Below are positions 41,638-50,637 of a stretch of DNA of 64,000 nt, piece after piece; positions within the stretch are counted from its first letter, which is position 1; the number at the start of each line of letters is the position of its first letter. A program made the position numbers and the translations under genes. Below the pieces are notes generated by a model that was given only the letters and a program-made list of their open reading frames with translations, did not search any database and had not been told where the DNA came from. The stretch comes from Candidatus Goldiibacteriota bacterium HGW-Goldbacteria-1 (GTDB lineage Bacteria; Oederibacteriota; PGYV01): the NCBI GenBank assembly GCA_002839855.1, contig PGYV01000001.1, positions 272,439 to 336,438 of the forward strand, read 5' to 3'.

Positions 41638-41924
41638 GAAACGCTCCTTAAATCCTTTATTTTGTCCTTCACCTGTATAAACGTGAAGAAAAGAAAAAAC
41701 CTGCGGTTAAAATGAAATTAATTTTATGCCCCCCTTGCTGCCGCATTACAATATCCACAGTTAATAAACTTTAAAGTTTTAACAAAAAGTCTTGTGGCAG
41801 AAAAATGGCATGCCCTTTTAACAGATACAAAACTTTGCTTTTTCCGCGAAATGTTTACATATCAATAACATGCCGCCGGTTAAGATTTAAGAATATACAC
41901 TGCACATTCTTAAACCTTACCTTT
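41638..41924. promoter_or_regulatory. Regulatory gap between copper operon and two-component genes
   Basis: Contains a near-perfect palindrome around AAACTTTAAAGTTT (41766-41779, extended to about 41760-41783). A second inverted repeat TTTAAGAAT/ATTCTTAAA (41886-41914) follows the response-regulator stop and may end its transcript. I see no convincing sigma-70 box pair upstream of the anti-sigma gene, which would fit an alternative sigma factor. No gene. Confidence 0.5.
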
Positions 41925-42344
41925 TTACTGTTCAGTACTGTTGCTGTTCTCTGCCTGCATACGTTTTCTTACTTCCACTTTTGATAGAATGGTATCCAGT
42001 TTCTGCATAAGCACGCCTGCACTGAAAGGCTTTACTATGTAACTGTCCGCGCCCACCTTAAATCCTTTTTCTACGTCAGTTATCTGCCCTTTCGCGGTAA
42101 GAAAGATAACCGGTATCTTTGACGTGTCTTCATCATTTTTTATTATCTTGCACGCTTCAATTCCGCCCATCACCGGCATCATCACATCAAGCAGTATCAC
42201 ATCCGGCTTTACTTTTTTTAAAATTTCCAGCAGTATTTTCCCGTTTTCCGCCATATGCAGTTCAAAGTTATCATCCAGTATTTCCTTTACCGCGTCCCTG
42301 ATTGTCGGTTCGTCTTCCGCCAGTACTATCACTCTTTTACCCAT
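41925..42344 (-). CDS. Response regulator, receiver domain only
   Basis: A 139-residue stand-alone receiver: acidic pair E10-D11, phospho-acceptor D53 (ILLDVMMP), T/K switch residues in FLTAKG and IVKPF. No output domain. The ATG at 42344 (AAAGGGGG Shine-Dalgarno) overlaps the kinase end by 8 bp; the 42386 start is rejected. It is likely a CheY-like relay for the kinase next door. The C-terminus is QAENSNSTEQ, polar and probably disordered. Confidence 0.92.
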   Translation of the reverse strand: MGKRVIVLAEDEPTIRDAVKEILDDNFELHMAENGKILLEILKKVKPDVILLDVMMPVMGGIEACKIIKNDEDTSKIPVIFLTAKGQITDVEKGFKVGADSYIVKPFSAGVLMQKLDTILSKVEVRKRMQAENSNSTEQ

Positions 42345-44022
42345 TATTATTGCCCCCTTTTCTGATTTTAGGTACTGAAAATGCAAATTCGCTGCCTTTT
42401 CCCGGATTGCTTTTTACTTTTATTTCTCCCCCGTGAAGTTCTATAATCCCTTTGCTTATGGCAAGCCCGATACCCGCCCCGCTGATTATTCCCCCTTCAC
42501 CGCTTTCAACCCTGAAAAATTTCTGAAACAGTTTCTTTAGGTTCTCGCCGGAAATTCCTATCCCTTCATCGGTTACAATTATCATGAAACTGTCTTTATT
42601 ATCTTTCAGTTCCACCTTTACTTCCCCTCCCTTTGGCGAATACTTAATGGCATTTGAAACAAGATTAATAACAACCTGCGTAATCTTTGCCTTATCAATT
42701 TCCGCCATTACCTCTTTTTCACATCCTCTGATTATTATTTTGTGTTTATCAGAGGCGTTCATATACATTGAAGCGGTCTCCCTGACTATTTCAGAAACGT
42801 CCGCGTTTTCAAAGGCCGCCACAAGGCCGCGGCCGGATTCTATCCTTGACAGGTCAAGCACGTCATTAATAAGCGCGCCCAGCCTTTTAGTCTCCCTGTA
42901 AATTACTGCCGCGTATTCTTTGATTTTTTCCTGGGATGGATTCCTGTTAAGCATCAGGTCGCTGTAAAGCAGTATGGGGGTCAAAGGCGTCCTAAGTTCG
43001 TGCGCTACCATGCTCATAAATTCATTTTTCATCTCTTCCATCTTTTTTTTATCTGTTATTTCATGCAGTACAGCCACGCAGCCTGCAAGTTTAGCTCCTG
43101 CAACTTTCATGGGCGCGAAAATACATATAAATACCCTTATTTCGCCTGATTGTATTATCGTAATTTCTTCCTTTATCCGTTTTCCTGACTGCATAACTTT
43201 TATGAACTGGTCGGTCATAAATTCATTTTTAAGTATTACCGCCAGTTCATTGAAATTTATCCCGCTTTTGGCAGAAATAAGTTCTTCCGCTTCCCTGTTC
43301 ATGGTTACTTTTTTTGTTTCCTTGTTGACCGCTATTACGGCGTCACCCATTGATTCAATTATTGATTCTGTAATGTTTTTTTCTTTTGAAAGGTTTTCAT
43401 TAATCTTTTTTAGTTTTAAATTTATCCTGTCAACGGCTTTTGTAATATCGCTTCTGTACCCCCCTTTTAATAAATTCTGCGCCGCGTCCTGAAAAGTATC
43501 CGTGTTTTTTTCATATGTCTCATGCAGCAGTTCAAATATAGCTTTCCAGCGTTCCGAACCGCATGAAAGCTTGTTTTCAAACGCCCTGTCAAGTATCCAT
43601 TCCGCGGCCATAACAGCTGTGGGCATATCGCTGCGCGAATACCGGCTTATTCCCGCAAGTTCATTCAGGCTGTATTTGATATTCCGCATCAGGGATGATG
43701 CAAGGCCGGACGCTTCATTGGGATTATATGCCGCCTGTTCGCCAAAAGCCACTTCTTTCATTTTTTCAAGCATTCCTTCCAGTACAGAAAAACTGTTCAT
43801 TTCCGCGGAAGACGGATCATACGCAACTTTTGCGGCAAGCGCCGCGGCTTCACGCGCCATAGACTGAACTCTGAACATCCGGCCCGTTTCGCACTGTTCC
43901 GCAAGCTCTTCAAGGTCTTCTTTCAATACCTGCGCGTCTGATAATTTGGCATGCCTTACGCTCTGGGAAAGATTAAATATTCTGCTTAAAATTATCTCTC
44001 TGTTTTTTTCCTGCCCTTCCAT
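42337..44022 (-). CDS. Cytosolic PAS-containing sensor histidine kinase
   Basis: A 561-residue kinase without membrane segments. A helical N-terminal sensing region (1-215) is followed by a PAS domain (about 220-325, ITESIIESMGDAVIAVNKETKKVTMN), HisKA with the phospho-accepting H341 in MVAHELRTPLTPI and a C-terminal HATPase_c (N-box NLVSNAIKYSP, DEGIGISGENL, GAGIGLAISKGIIELHGG). ATG 44022 follows GGGGGCGGGA; the track start (44037) is a TTG and is rejected. The partner is the receiver 41925-42344. The signal is unknown; copper control is possible but unproven because the operons are separate. Confidence 0.9.
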   Translation of the reverse strand: MEGQEKNREIILSRIFNLSQSVRHAKLSDAQVLKEDLEELAEQCETGRMFRVQSMAREAAALAAKVAYDPSSAEMNSFSVLEGMLEKMKEVAFGEQAAYNPNEASGLASSLMRNIKYSLNELAGISRYSRSDMPTAVMAAEWILDRAFENKLSCGSERWKAIFELLHETYEKNTDTFQDAAQNLLKGGYRSDITKAVDRINLKLKKINENLSKEKNITESIIESMGDAVIAVNKETKKVTMNREAEELISAKSGINFNELAVILKNEFMTDQFIKVMQSGKRIKEEITIIQSGEIRVFICIFAPMKVAGAKLAGCVAVLHEITDKKKMEEMKNEFMSMVAHELRTPLTPILLYSDLMLNRNPSQEKIKEYAAVIYRETKRLGALINDVLDLSRIESGRGLVAAFENADVSEIVRETASMYMNASDKHKIIIRGCEKEVMAEIDKAKITQVVINLVSNAIKYSPKGGEVKVELKDNKDSFMIIVTDEGIGISGENLKKLFQKFFRVESGEGGIISGAGIGLAISKGIIELHGGEIKVKSNPGKGSEFAFSVPKIRKGGNNNG

Positions 44023-44160
44023 TCCCGCCCCCTGCAATATATGGAACCGTATAGAATCAGGGATTATAAAAGAATACGCCTGTCTTTGATTTCTCCCCTT
44101 ACGCTATGAAGTATATACACCTGCACACAACAAAGCAAGTTTTTACCCTTCAAAGATAAT

Positions 44161-44189
44161 TTTACTTTTGCCGGTTATTCTGCTAATAT
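44161..44189 (+). promoter_or_regulatory. Candidate promoter for the acyl-CoA ligase gene
   Basis: TTTACT (44161-44166), 17-bp spacer, TAATAT (44184-44189). Divergent to a possible TATAAT in front of the histidine kinase (minus strand). Confidence 0.45.
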
Positions 44190-44245
44190 TTGTATGTTAA
44201 CGCTTCTAAAATCATGCGTCTAAAAAGACCGGAAAACGGTGTTAA

Positions 44246-46174
44246 ATGAACTTAGAACTGAATTACGCTAATCTTTGTGAAATACCTTTAAAAAATGCCC
44301 TAAAGTTTCCTTCAAGAGTTTCCCACAGGTACAGAAACGCAGAATCCGGTTTTACAGAAAAAACCTGGCTGCAGTTTGCTGAAGACATTAAATGCCTTGC
44401 AGCGGGTTTTTCATTTTTTGGCGTAAAAAACTCGGCAAAAGCGTCATTCTTTATTGACAACAGGTATGAATGGTCTTTAACCGACTATGCCCTGCTTATG
44501 ACAGGGGCGGTTTCCGTGCCCCGCGGCTCTGACACGCCGCCAAAAGAACTGCATACAATCTTTATCCATTCAGACTCTTCTTTTCTTATTATGGAAAATA
44601 AAGCTGTCCTTCGCGAACTTTTGATGGATTTTACGCCAGCCCAACTTGCCCTTATTGAACGTGTCTTTGTAGTTGATAAAACCGATACACAGATTCCTGA
44701 TTATCTTCCCCCTGAAAAAATAACATATTATTCCGATGTGCTTGAAAAAGGTAAAGAAATCCTTAAAAATAACCCCGCAGAAGCGGACGAAATTATAAAA
44801 AGAATAAGACCATCCTCAATTGCTTCAATTATTTACACTTCCGGAACTTCGGGCAACCCCAAAGGGGTAATGTTAACCCAGGTAAATTTTTTGCACAACG
44901 TGCGCGCCTTAAGCCCGCTGCTTGATTCCAAAATAGACGACGCGGAAACCACCCTTTCCGTACTGCCAAGCTGGCACGTATACGAAAGGACTTACGAGTA
45001 CTGTACCGCGGCCTGCGGTGTCACCACTTTTTATTCCTCCGTAAAAGACCTGCAGGAAGACCTTTCATCACAAAAACCGCAGATGATAGCATCCGTCCCC
45101 CGCGTGTGGGAAACTTTTCACAAAAAAATACTCAGCAAAGTGGACAAAGCTTCCCCTGTTAAAAAAGCTGTTTTTTATTTTTTCCTTAATCTTTCGGAAA
45201 AAAAGCTGTTAACAGAAAACGCCATAAGCGGCAACAGGATATATTTTAAAAAGAAAGGGGCTTTAACCCTTTTAGTATCATCTTTTTTCCGCAGGCTAAA
45301 ACTTATACTGCTTCATCCGCTGTATATGGCGGCTTATAAAGTATTCGCCCCCGTGCGCCAGGCTTTGGGCGGAAATCTAAGGGTTTCTTTTTCAGGCGGA
45401 GGGTCGCTTCCCATGCCTGTTGACCTTTTCTTTAACTCTGTCGGAATAAAACTTGTAAACGCCTACGGAATGACAGAGACTGCCCCCGGCACCATTACAA
45501 GGCGCGTGTATAAAAATACCCTTGGTTCAATAGGCATTCCCCTGGATGAAACAGAAGCAAAAATATTAAAAGAAAACGGTATGCCCGCGGCACCCGGCGA
45601 AAAAGGCATTTTACACGTGCGGGGCCCGCAGGTAATGATGGGTTATTATAAAAATCCAGCTGCCACCGCGGAAATACTTTCAGCTGACGGCTGGCTGAAT
45701 ACCGGCGATATAGGATATGTAAGCGAGAGCGGCGATTATACAATAACAGGCAGGGCAAAAAGCACTATTGTATTGTCCGGCGGCGAGAATCTGGAGCCCG
45801 AACCGATAGAAGAAAAACTTAAAGAATCGGATTTTGTGGAACACGCGGTTGTGCTTGGCCAGGATAAAAAAGCGCTGACAGCCTTTATTTCCGTGAACGA
45901 AGACAGATTAAAACAGTTTACCGAAAAATGGAAAATATCATTTGAAGAGCTGATGCATAAAAGCGGCGAAATTATTATGCACAGCAAACTGTCAGAAGAA
46001 GTGCGAAAAGACTTTAAGAAACTTATCAGCAGGGAAAGCGGCTTTAAACCCTGGGAAGCCATCACCAACATTGTGCTTCTTAAAAAGAAATTTTCCATAG
46101 GCGACGAACTTACCCAGACCTTAAAAGTAAAAAGAAAACACGTGGAAAAAAAGTACCACCACCTTATAAAATAA
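44246..46174 (+). CDS. fadD: Long-chain acyl-CoA ligase (AMP-binding)
   Basis: A 642-residue adenylate-forming enzyme. The P-loop-like IYTSGTSGNPKGVMLT lies at about 196-211, YGMTETAPG at about 410, and GWLNTGDIGYVSESGDYTITGRAKSTIVLSGGENL at about 480-515, with the final catalytic Lys region around KVKRKHVEKK. It converts fatty acids to acyl-CoA by way of an acyl-adenylate. Long form with an insertion near 300-360 as in FadD15-like enzymes. Weak Shine-Dalgarno. The 3' end overlaps the convergent gene 46164-46559 by 11 bp. Confidence 0.9.
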   Translation: MNLELNYANLCEIPLKNALKFPSRVSHRYRNAESGFTEKTWLQFAEDIKCLAAGFSFFGVKNSAKASFFIDNRYEWSLTDYALLMTGAVSVPRGSDTPPKELHTIFIHSDSSFLIMENKAVLRELLMDFTPAQLALIERVFVVDKTDTQIPDYLPPEKITYYSDVLEKGKEILKNNPAEADEIIKRIRPSSIASIIYTSGTSGNPKGVMLTQVNFLHNVRALSPLLDSKIDDAETTLSVLPSWHVYERTYEYCTAACGVTTFYSSVKDLQEDLSSQKPQMIASVPRVWETFHKKILSKVDKASPVKKAVFYFFLNLSEKKLLTENAISGNRIYFKKKGALTLLVSSFFRRLKLILLHPLYMAAYKVFAPVRQALGGNLRVSFSGGGSLPMPVDLFFNSVGIKLVNAYGMTETAPGTITRRVYKNTLGSIGIPLDETEAKILKENGMPAAPGEKGILHVRGPQVMMGYYKNPAATAEILSADGWLNTGDIGYVSESGDYTITGRAKSTIVLSGGENLEPEPIEEKLKESDFVEHAVVLGQDKKALTAFISVNEDRLKQFTEKWKISFEELMHKSGEIIMHSKLSEEVRKDFKKLISRESGFKPWEAITNIVLLKKKFSIGDELTQTLKVKRKHVEKKYHHLIK

Positions 46175-46559
46175 ACTGCCTTGAGCCTCTGAATATATTT
46201 CTTTCTTCAAGGTTATCACGGAAAAATTCAAGTTTGTTTTTTAACATTTTCGTCATACTGAGCATGGTGTAAAAATTTTCCCTGTTAACGGCGCCTTCTT
46301 CAAGCGATTCACAAAGTTTAAACTGCGCTTTAATCAAAAGCCCGCGTACTTTTACCGCCTGCTGCAGTTTGTATGCAATATCAACGGATTCAAATCCGTC
46401 AAGAATGCTTTTAAACATATCCACGGCATTTTTCCGCAGTTCAAGCCTTAATACATTGGAATTAAAGCCGTTTTTTTCATCTGTAAGCACAAATACCGCA
46501 TCAAGAAACTTTCTTACACCGGTTACAATCTGCATTTCATTAATTTCTTCTTTTTTCAT
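46164..46559 (-). CDS. Four-helix-bundle protein (23S rRNA IVP-like)
   Basis: A 131-residue helical protein starting at the ATG at 46559 (KKEEINEMQIVTGVRKFLDAV), because GGAGG is placed correctly before it and lies inside the upstream ATG frame. RLELRKNAVDMFKSILDGFESVD and EEGAVNRENFYTMLSMTKMLKNKLEFFRDNL form the helices. The fold recalls the four-helix bundle family named after the S23 ribosomal protein. No catalytic residues are evident. Confidence 0.6.
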   Translation of the reverse strand: MKKEEINEMQIVTGVRKFLDAVFVLTDEKNGFNSNVLRLELRKNAVDMFKSILDGFESVDIAYKLQQAVKVRGLLIKAQFKLCESLEEGAVNRENFYTMLSMTKMLKNKLEFFRDNLEERNIFRGSRQFIL

Positions 46560-46674
46560 CTTTTTTTCCTCCATGTTTTCTTACTATGCAAACAAGCAAT
46601 AAACATACCGTTATCCCTTATGTAAAAACACCTTATTTTACAGAGTATTCATAGAATCAAATTGTGCAACTTTA

Positions 46675-46698
46675 TGCGCACAATAGCGCAGGTGCGCA
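46675..46698. promoter_or_regulatory. Inverted repeat upstream of CAP-domain gene
   Basis: Arms TGCGCAC (46675-46681) and GTGCGCA (46692-46698) with a 10-bp spacer. It lies about 60 bp upstream of a possible -10 box (TATAAT, 46759-46764) and could be an operator site. Low confidence. Confidence 0.35.
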
Positions 46699-46735
46699 AA
46701 TGAGCAACCGTACCATATTTAAACAGATTTTTTTA

Positions 46736-46764
46736 TTTATTATCCCTTTTTATTCTATTATAAT
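46736..46764 (+). promoter_or_regulatory. Possible promoter of the CAP-domain gene
   Basis: TATAAT at 46759-46764 with a poor TTTATT at 46736-46741, 17 bp upstream. AGAGGTGATT Shine-Dalgarno directly downstream. Confidence 0.5.
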
Positions 46765-46782
46765 GTTTATAGAGGTGATTAT

Positions 46783-47310
46783 ATGAAAAGAACCGTTTTT
46801 TCAGCATTATTAATTTTAATCCTTGGCGCCGCCCTGTTTGCGGACGATTATACGCGCATGATTGAAGCGCGGGTATTTAAACTGGTAAACGCGGAAAGGG
46901 TTAAACACGGCCTTTCCCCCTTACAAAACAGCGAAACACTGACTTTAGTGGCCCTGAATCACAGCCGCGACATGGTAAAACGCAGTTATACTTCTCATGT
47001 AAATCCTGACGGCCTTGACCCGACTGCAAGGGCAAAAAAAGCCGGCTTTAATACGGATAAGAAAATCAAAAACGGCATCCGCCGCGGTGTCGGTGAAAAC
47101 ATTTACGAGCATCAGGCAATAATGGTGGAAGACGGGATTCATAAACCGATTATAGACCCTCCGTTTACGGTTTCAGAAAAAGCCATTGACGGCTGGATGA
47201 ACAGCCCCGGGCACAGGAAAAATATTATGAACGAAGGTTATACAAAAGTGGGGACAGGCGTATCTGTTTCAAAGGATAACAAGGTAAAAATCACGCAGGT
47301 GTTTTTTTAA
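46783..47310 (+). CDS. Secreted CAP/SCP-domain protein
   Basis: A 175-residue exported protein: signal peptide MKRTVFSALLILILGAALFA. The CAP domain has NAERVKHGLSPLQ, LNHSRDMVKRSYTSHVNPDGLDPTARAK, the GVGENI segment and MNSPGHRKNIMNEGYTKVGTGV. Members are extracellular and contain a putative metal-binding or catalytic His/Glu pair. No other genes are linked to it. Its role in the bacterium is unknown. Confidence 0.9.
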   Translation: MKRTVFSALLILILGAALFADDYTRMIEARVFKLVNAERVKHGLSPLQNSETLTLVALNHSRDMVKRSYTSHVNPDGLDPTARAKKAGFNTDKKIKNGIRRGVGENIYEHQAIMVEDGIHKPIIDPPFTVSEKAIDGWMNSPGHRKNIMNEGYTKVGTGVSVSKDNKVKITQVFF

Positions 47311-47317
47311 ACATAGC

Positions 47318-47541
47318 GTTTTAGCGGATTAAGCAATTAAGCTATAGCGGAAAACTACATTAAACAGTCACGATTGCTTAATAAACTATGTCTTATCTTT
47401 CGCTTCTGCTTAACTGCCTATTGCTTAATACGCTTTCTTTCAAAACAAACTACCGCACCCTGAAGGGTGCGCCTACCACTTCCAAACCGACCCTCCGTCC
47501 CTCGCGCAGTTGCTTCCCAGCTGCCGAGCTGCCGAGCTGCG
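47318..47541. repeat. Repeat gap: ATAGCTTAA family, hairpin, minisatellite
   Basis: TTAGCGGATTAAGCAATTAA and ATAGCGGAAAAC units (47320-47350), CTTCTGCTTAACTGCC (about 47402-47418), a CGCACCC/GGGTGCG hairpin with tail CTACCA (47453-47478) and a short AGCTGCCGAGCTGC array (47505-47541). The long reading frame that starts at 47510 is mostly this repeat plus the gap and is not coding before the glpK ATG. Confidence 0.75.
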
Positions 47542-47552
47542 CATTATTTACC

Positions 47553-47581
47553 TTTATATATCCCCTGTCCTTTTGTATAAT
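47553..47581 (+). promoter_or_regulatory. Possible glpK promoter
   Basis: TATAAT at 47576-47581, with TTTATA 17 bp upstream at 47553-47558. Located in the 70 bp between the minisatellite and the glpK start. Confidence 0.5.
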
Positions 47582-47608
47582 CAATTAAAGATATTTTTGG
47601 AGGGTCAA

Positions 47609-49141
47609 ATGTCCGAAAAAAAATATGTAGGCGCCATAGACCAGGGAACCACAAGCACCCGCTTTATCCTTTTCACCAAAAACGGCGAACCCGTATCATC
47701 ACACCAGATTGAACACAAACAGATTTACCCGCAGGCAGGTTATGTGGAACATAATGCGGCGGAGATATGGGAAAACACGCAGGAATGCATTAAACAAACC
47801 CTTTTAAAATCAAAAATAAAACCGGAAGAAATTGCGTCCATTGGAATTACCAACCAGCGTGAAACAACCGTGATATGGGATAAAACCACGGGCACACCGC
47901 TTTATAACGCCATAGTCTGGCAGGATTTAAGGACAGCTGAAATATGCGAACAATTATCAAAGGCGGGTTCTGTTGACGTGGCATCAACTGACGCCAAGTC
48001 CGGCCAGTACAGGTTTCAGAAAACAACAGGCCTTCCGCTTGCAACCTACTTTTCGGGCCCAAAAATAAAATGGCTTATTGATAACGTCCCCAAAGTTGCA
48101 GACGCGGTCAAGTCAGGCAGCGCCATTTTTGGCACGATGGACACGTGGATAATCTGGAACTTAACCGGCGTCCATGCCACCGATGTTTCCAACGCAAGCC
48201 GCACCATGCTTATGAACATTGAAACCCTTAAATGGGACAAGTCAATGATGTACCAGCTGGGCGTGCCGGACAGTTTGCTTCCAAAAATCTGCCCTTCTTC
48301 TTCCGCGTCAGCATACGGCGCGACAAAACCTGACGGTGTTTTTAAAGCTTCAATCCCCGTCACCGGCTGCCTTGGCGACCAGCAGGCCGCGCTTTTTGGC
48401 CAGGCGTGTTATGACGAAGGCGACGCAAAGAATACATACGGCACAGGGTGCTTTCTTCTTTTAAATACAGGACATAAACCCATAATATCTTCAAACGGGC
48501 TTATTACCACAGCGGGATATTTAATAGAGGGCGAAAAACCGGTGTACGCGCTGGAAGGTTCTGTTGCCGTGGCCGGCTCCCTGGTGCAGTGGTTCCGCGA
48601 TAAACTTGGCATAATTTCTTCGGCGCCGGAAATAGATAAGCTTGCCGAATCAGTTGAAGATAACGGCGGGGTTTATTTTGTTCCAGCTTTTTCAGGTTTG
48701 TTTGCCCCGCACTGGCGCAGCGACGCGCGCGGGCTTATAATAGGCCTTACCCATTTTACCGGCAGGGCGCAGATAGCCAGGGCGGTTTTAGAAGCCGTGG
48801 ATTTTCAGGCGCGCGAAATTTTTGAAGCTATGGAAAAAGATTCCGGAATTAAGTTAACATCATTAAAAGTTGACGGCGGCATGACCGCAAGCAATTTATT
48901 AATGCAGTTTCAGGCGGACATACTGGACGTAAACGTTATACTTCCAAAAGTGGCGGAAACCACAGCCCTTGGCGCGGCTTACGCGGCAGGGCTTGCGGTC
49001 GGGTTCTGGAAAAACAAAGATGAAATCCGCAAAAACTGGGCATTGTCGAAAGAGTGGAAACCCAGGATGGATCCGGAAAAACGTGAAAAATATTTTTCAG
49101 AATGGAAAAAAGCTGTGGAGCGAAGCAAGGGCTGGGTTTAA
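47609..49141 (+). CDS. glpK: Glycerol kinase
   Basis: A 510-residue kinase of the FGGY family. GAIDQGTTSTRF (8-19) binds ATP; SIGITNQRETTVIWDKTTGTPLYNAIVWQD matches the glycerol kinase signature; TGCFLLLNTG and KVDGGMTASNLLMQFQADI are further family motifs. Product: glycerol 3-phosphate. Start at ATG 47609 with GGAGGG Shine-Dalgarno; the 99 bp upstream are noncoding repeats. First gene of the glycerol operon. Confidence 0.96.
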   Translation: MSEKKYVGAIDQGTTSTRFILFTKNGEPVSSHQIEHKQIYPQAGYVEHNAAEIWENTQECIKQTLLKSKIKPEEIASIGITNQRETTVIWDKTTGTPLYNAIVWQDLRTAEICEQLSKAGSVDVASTDAKSGQYRFQKTTGLPLATYFSGPKIKWLIDNVPKVADAVKSGSAIFGTMDTWIIWNLTGVHATDVSNASRTMLMNIETLKWDKSMMYQLGVPDSLLPKICPSSSASAYGATKPDGVFKASIPVTGCLGDQQAALFGQACYDEGDAKNTYGTGCFLLLNTGHKPIISSNGLITTAGYLIEGEKPVYALEGSVAVAGSLVQWFRDKLGIISSAPEIDKLAESVEDNGGVYFVPAFSGLFAPHWRSDARGLIIGLTHFTGRAQIARAVLEAVDFQAREIFEAMEKDSGIKLTSLKVDGGMTASNLLMQFQADILDVNVILPKVAETTALGAAYAAGLAVGFWKNKDEIRKNWALSKEWKPRMDPEKREKYFSEWKKAVERSKGWV

Positions 49142-49176
49142 TTTTATCGCCATAAAACCATTATTAAAAGGAACAG

Positions 49177-50637
49177 ATGAAAAAAAATTATGATGTAATA
49201 ATAATCGGCTCCGGCATCGTCGGTTCGCTTATCGCGCGCTATATGTCCCGGTATGAGTTGTCCATACTTGTCGTAGAAAAGCAGGCAGATGTGGGTATGT
49301 GCCCTTCTTCCGCCAACAGCGCCATTATTCACGCGGGCTATGACCCCAAACCCGGCTCTGTAAAAGCCGTTATGAACGCCGAAGGCAATAAAATATGGCA
49401 CACCCTTGCGCCCGAACTTGGAATCATGCACAAAGAAACAGGCAGCTGTGTCGCGGCGATAGGAGAAGAGGAACTTCCCGCGCTTGATAAACTTCTTGAA
49501 AACGGCAGGGCAAACGGCATTCCCGGGCTGGAGATTATAAGCGGCAGCGAGTTTTTAAAAAAAGAACCTTTAATAAACCCTTTGATTTCCGGTGTGCTGT
49601 GGTCGCCTACCGCCATGGTAATAGACCCTTTCGGCGCCGTGCTTGCGGCGGCAGAAAACGCGGTAACCAACGGCGCAGAGTATCTGTTTGAAACTGAATT
49701 TACAGGTTTTATTTTTGAAGGTAATAATATAACCGGTATTCATACAAATAAAGGCGATTTTTCCTGCAGATGGGCAGTAAACGCGGCAGGGCTTTATTCG
49801 GATGAGGTCGCGCACAAAGCCGGAATAAGAAAAGATTTTAAAATCATCCCCCGCAAAGGCGGCTATCTTGTTTTTGACGCTGCAAAATTTCAGATTAACA
49901 ATGTCCTGTTCCCTGTGCCGTCCGGCCTTGGCAAAGGCACACTTGTATCCGTCACAACCCACAGTAATATTTTAATAGGCCCTGACAATGAACCCGCGTC
50001 TGATAAAGAAGACACATCAACCACGGCTTTTGGCATGGCTGCAATAATTTCCGGGGCAAAAAAACTTATCCCTACAATTGACGAGCGTAACGCGATTGCA
50101 ATGTACGAAGGCATCCGCGCCAAAGGCAGCGGCGACAGGGATTTTATCATTGAAAGGCCTGATGAGATAAAAGGTTTTATAAATATATGCGGGATAGAGT
50201 CGCCGGGCTTTGCCTCCGCGCCGGCAATTGCGTTAAAGGCAATTGAACTTATGAAAGAAGGCGGAGAAAGTTTTATAGAGAAAAAATCATGGAACCCGGT
50301 AAGAAAACCTTTTCCCCATTTTCACAGGATGAATTTGGAGGAAAAAGCCGCGCTTGTTAAACAGAACCCCGCTTATGGCAGAATAGTCTGCAGGTGCGAA
50401 GAAGTAACAGAAGGCGAAATTATAGACGCCATACACTCCCCAATCCCCGCGCGCACGTATGACGGGATTAAACGCAGGACATGGCTTGGCACAGGCCGCT
50501 GCCAGGGCGCCTTTGATTATCCCCGCGTAATACAGATACTTGCCCGCGAACTTGGAATTGACGAAACAGAGGTCACAAAAAAAGGCAAAGGCAGTAATCT
50601 GGTTTTCAGAAAAACCAAGGACGTATTAAATGGCTAA
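49177..50637 (+). CDS. glpA: FAD-dependent glycerol-3-phosphate dehydrogenase (GlpA-like)
   Basis: A 486-residue flavoenzyme: GSGIVGSLIARYMSR (11-25) binds FAD, and the DAO core extends to about 370. The C-terminus has a BFD-like [2Fe-2S] domain (CRCEEVTEGEIIDAI and GRCQGAF) linking it to other electron carriers. It oxidises glycerol 3-phosphate to dihydroxyacetone phosphate. SD AAAAGGAACAG. Its stop overlaps the membrane-protein start as ATGGCTAA. Confidence 0.92.
   Translation: MKKNYDVIIIGSGIVGSLIARYMSRYELSILVVEKQADVGMCPSSANSAIIHAGYDPKPGSVKAVMNAEGNKIWHTLAPELGIMHKETGSCVAAIGEEELPALDKLLENGRANGIPGLEIISGSEFLKKEPLINPLISGVLWSPTAMVIDPFGAVLAAAENAVTNGAEYLFETEFTGFIFEGNNITGIHTNKGDFSCRWAVNAAGLYSDEVAHKAGIRKDFKIIPRKGGYLVFDAAKFQINNVLFPVPSGLGKGTLVSVTTHSNILIGPDNEPASDKEDTSTTAFGMAAIISGAKKLIPTIDERNAIAMYEGIRAKGSGDRDFIIERPDEIKGFINICGIESPGFASAPAIALKAIELMKEGGESFIEKKSWNPVRKPFPHFHRMNLEEKAALVKQNPAYGRIVCRCEEVTEGEIIDAIHSPIPARTYDGIKRRTWLGTGRCQGAFDYPRVIQILARELGIDETEVTKKGKGSNLVFRKTKDVLNG

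Noticed and set aside
41886-41914. Certain terminator after the response regulator
   Set aside because: The inverted repeat has a long loop and no T-run; kept only as a possible signal.
47510-47608. N-terminal extension of glpK
   Set aside because: It covers a minisatellite and promoter-like sequence; the family start is at 47609.
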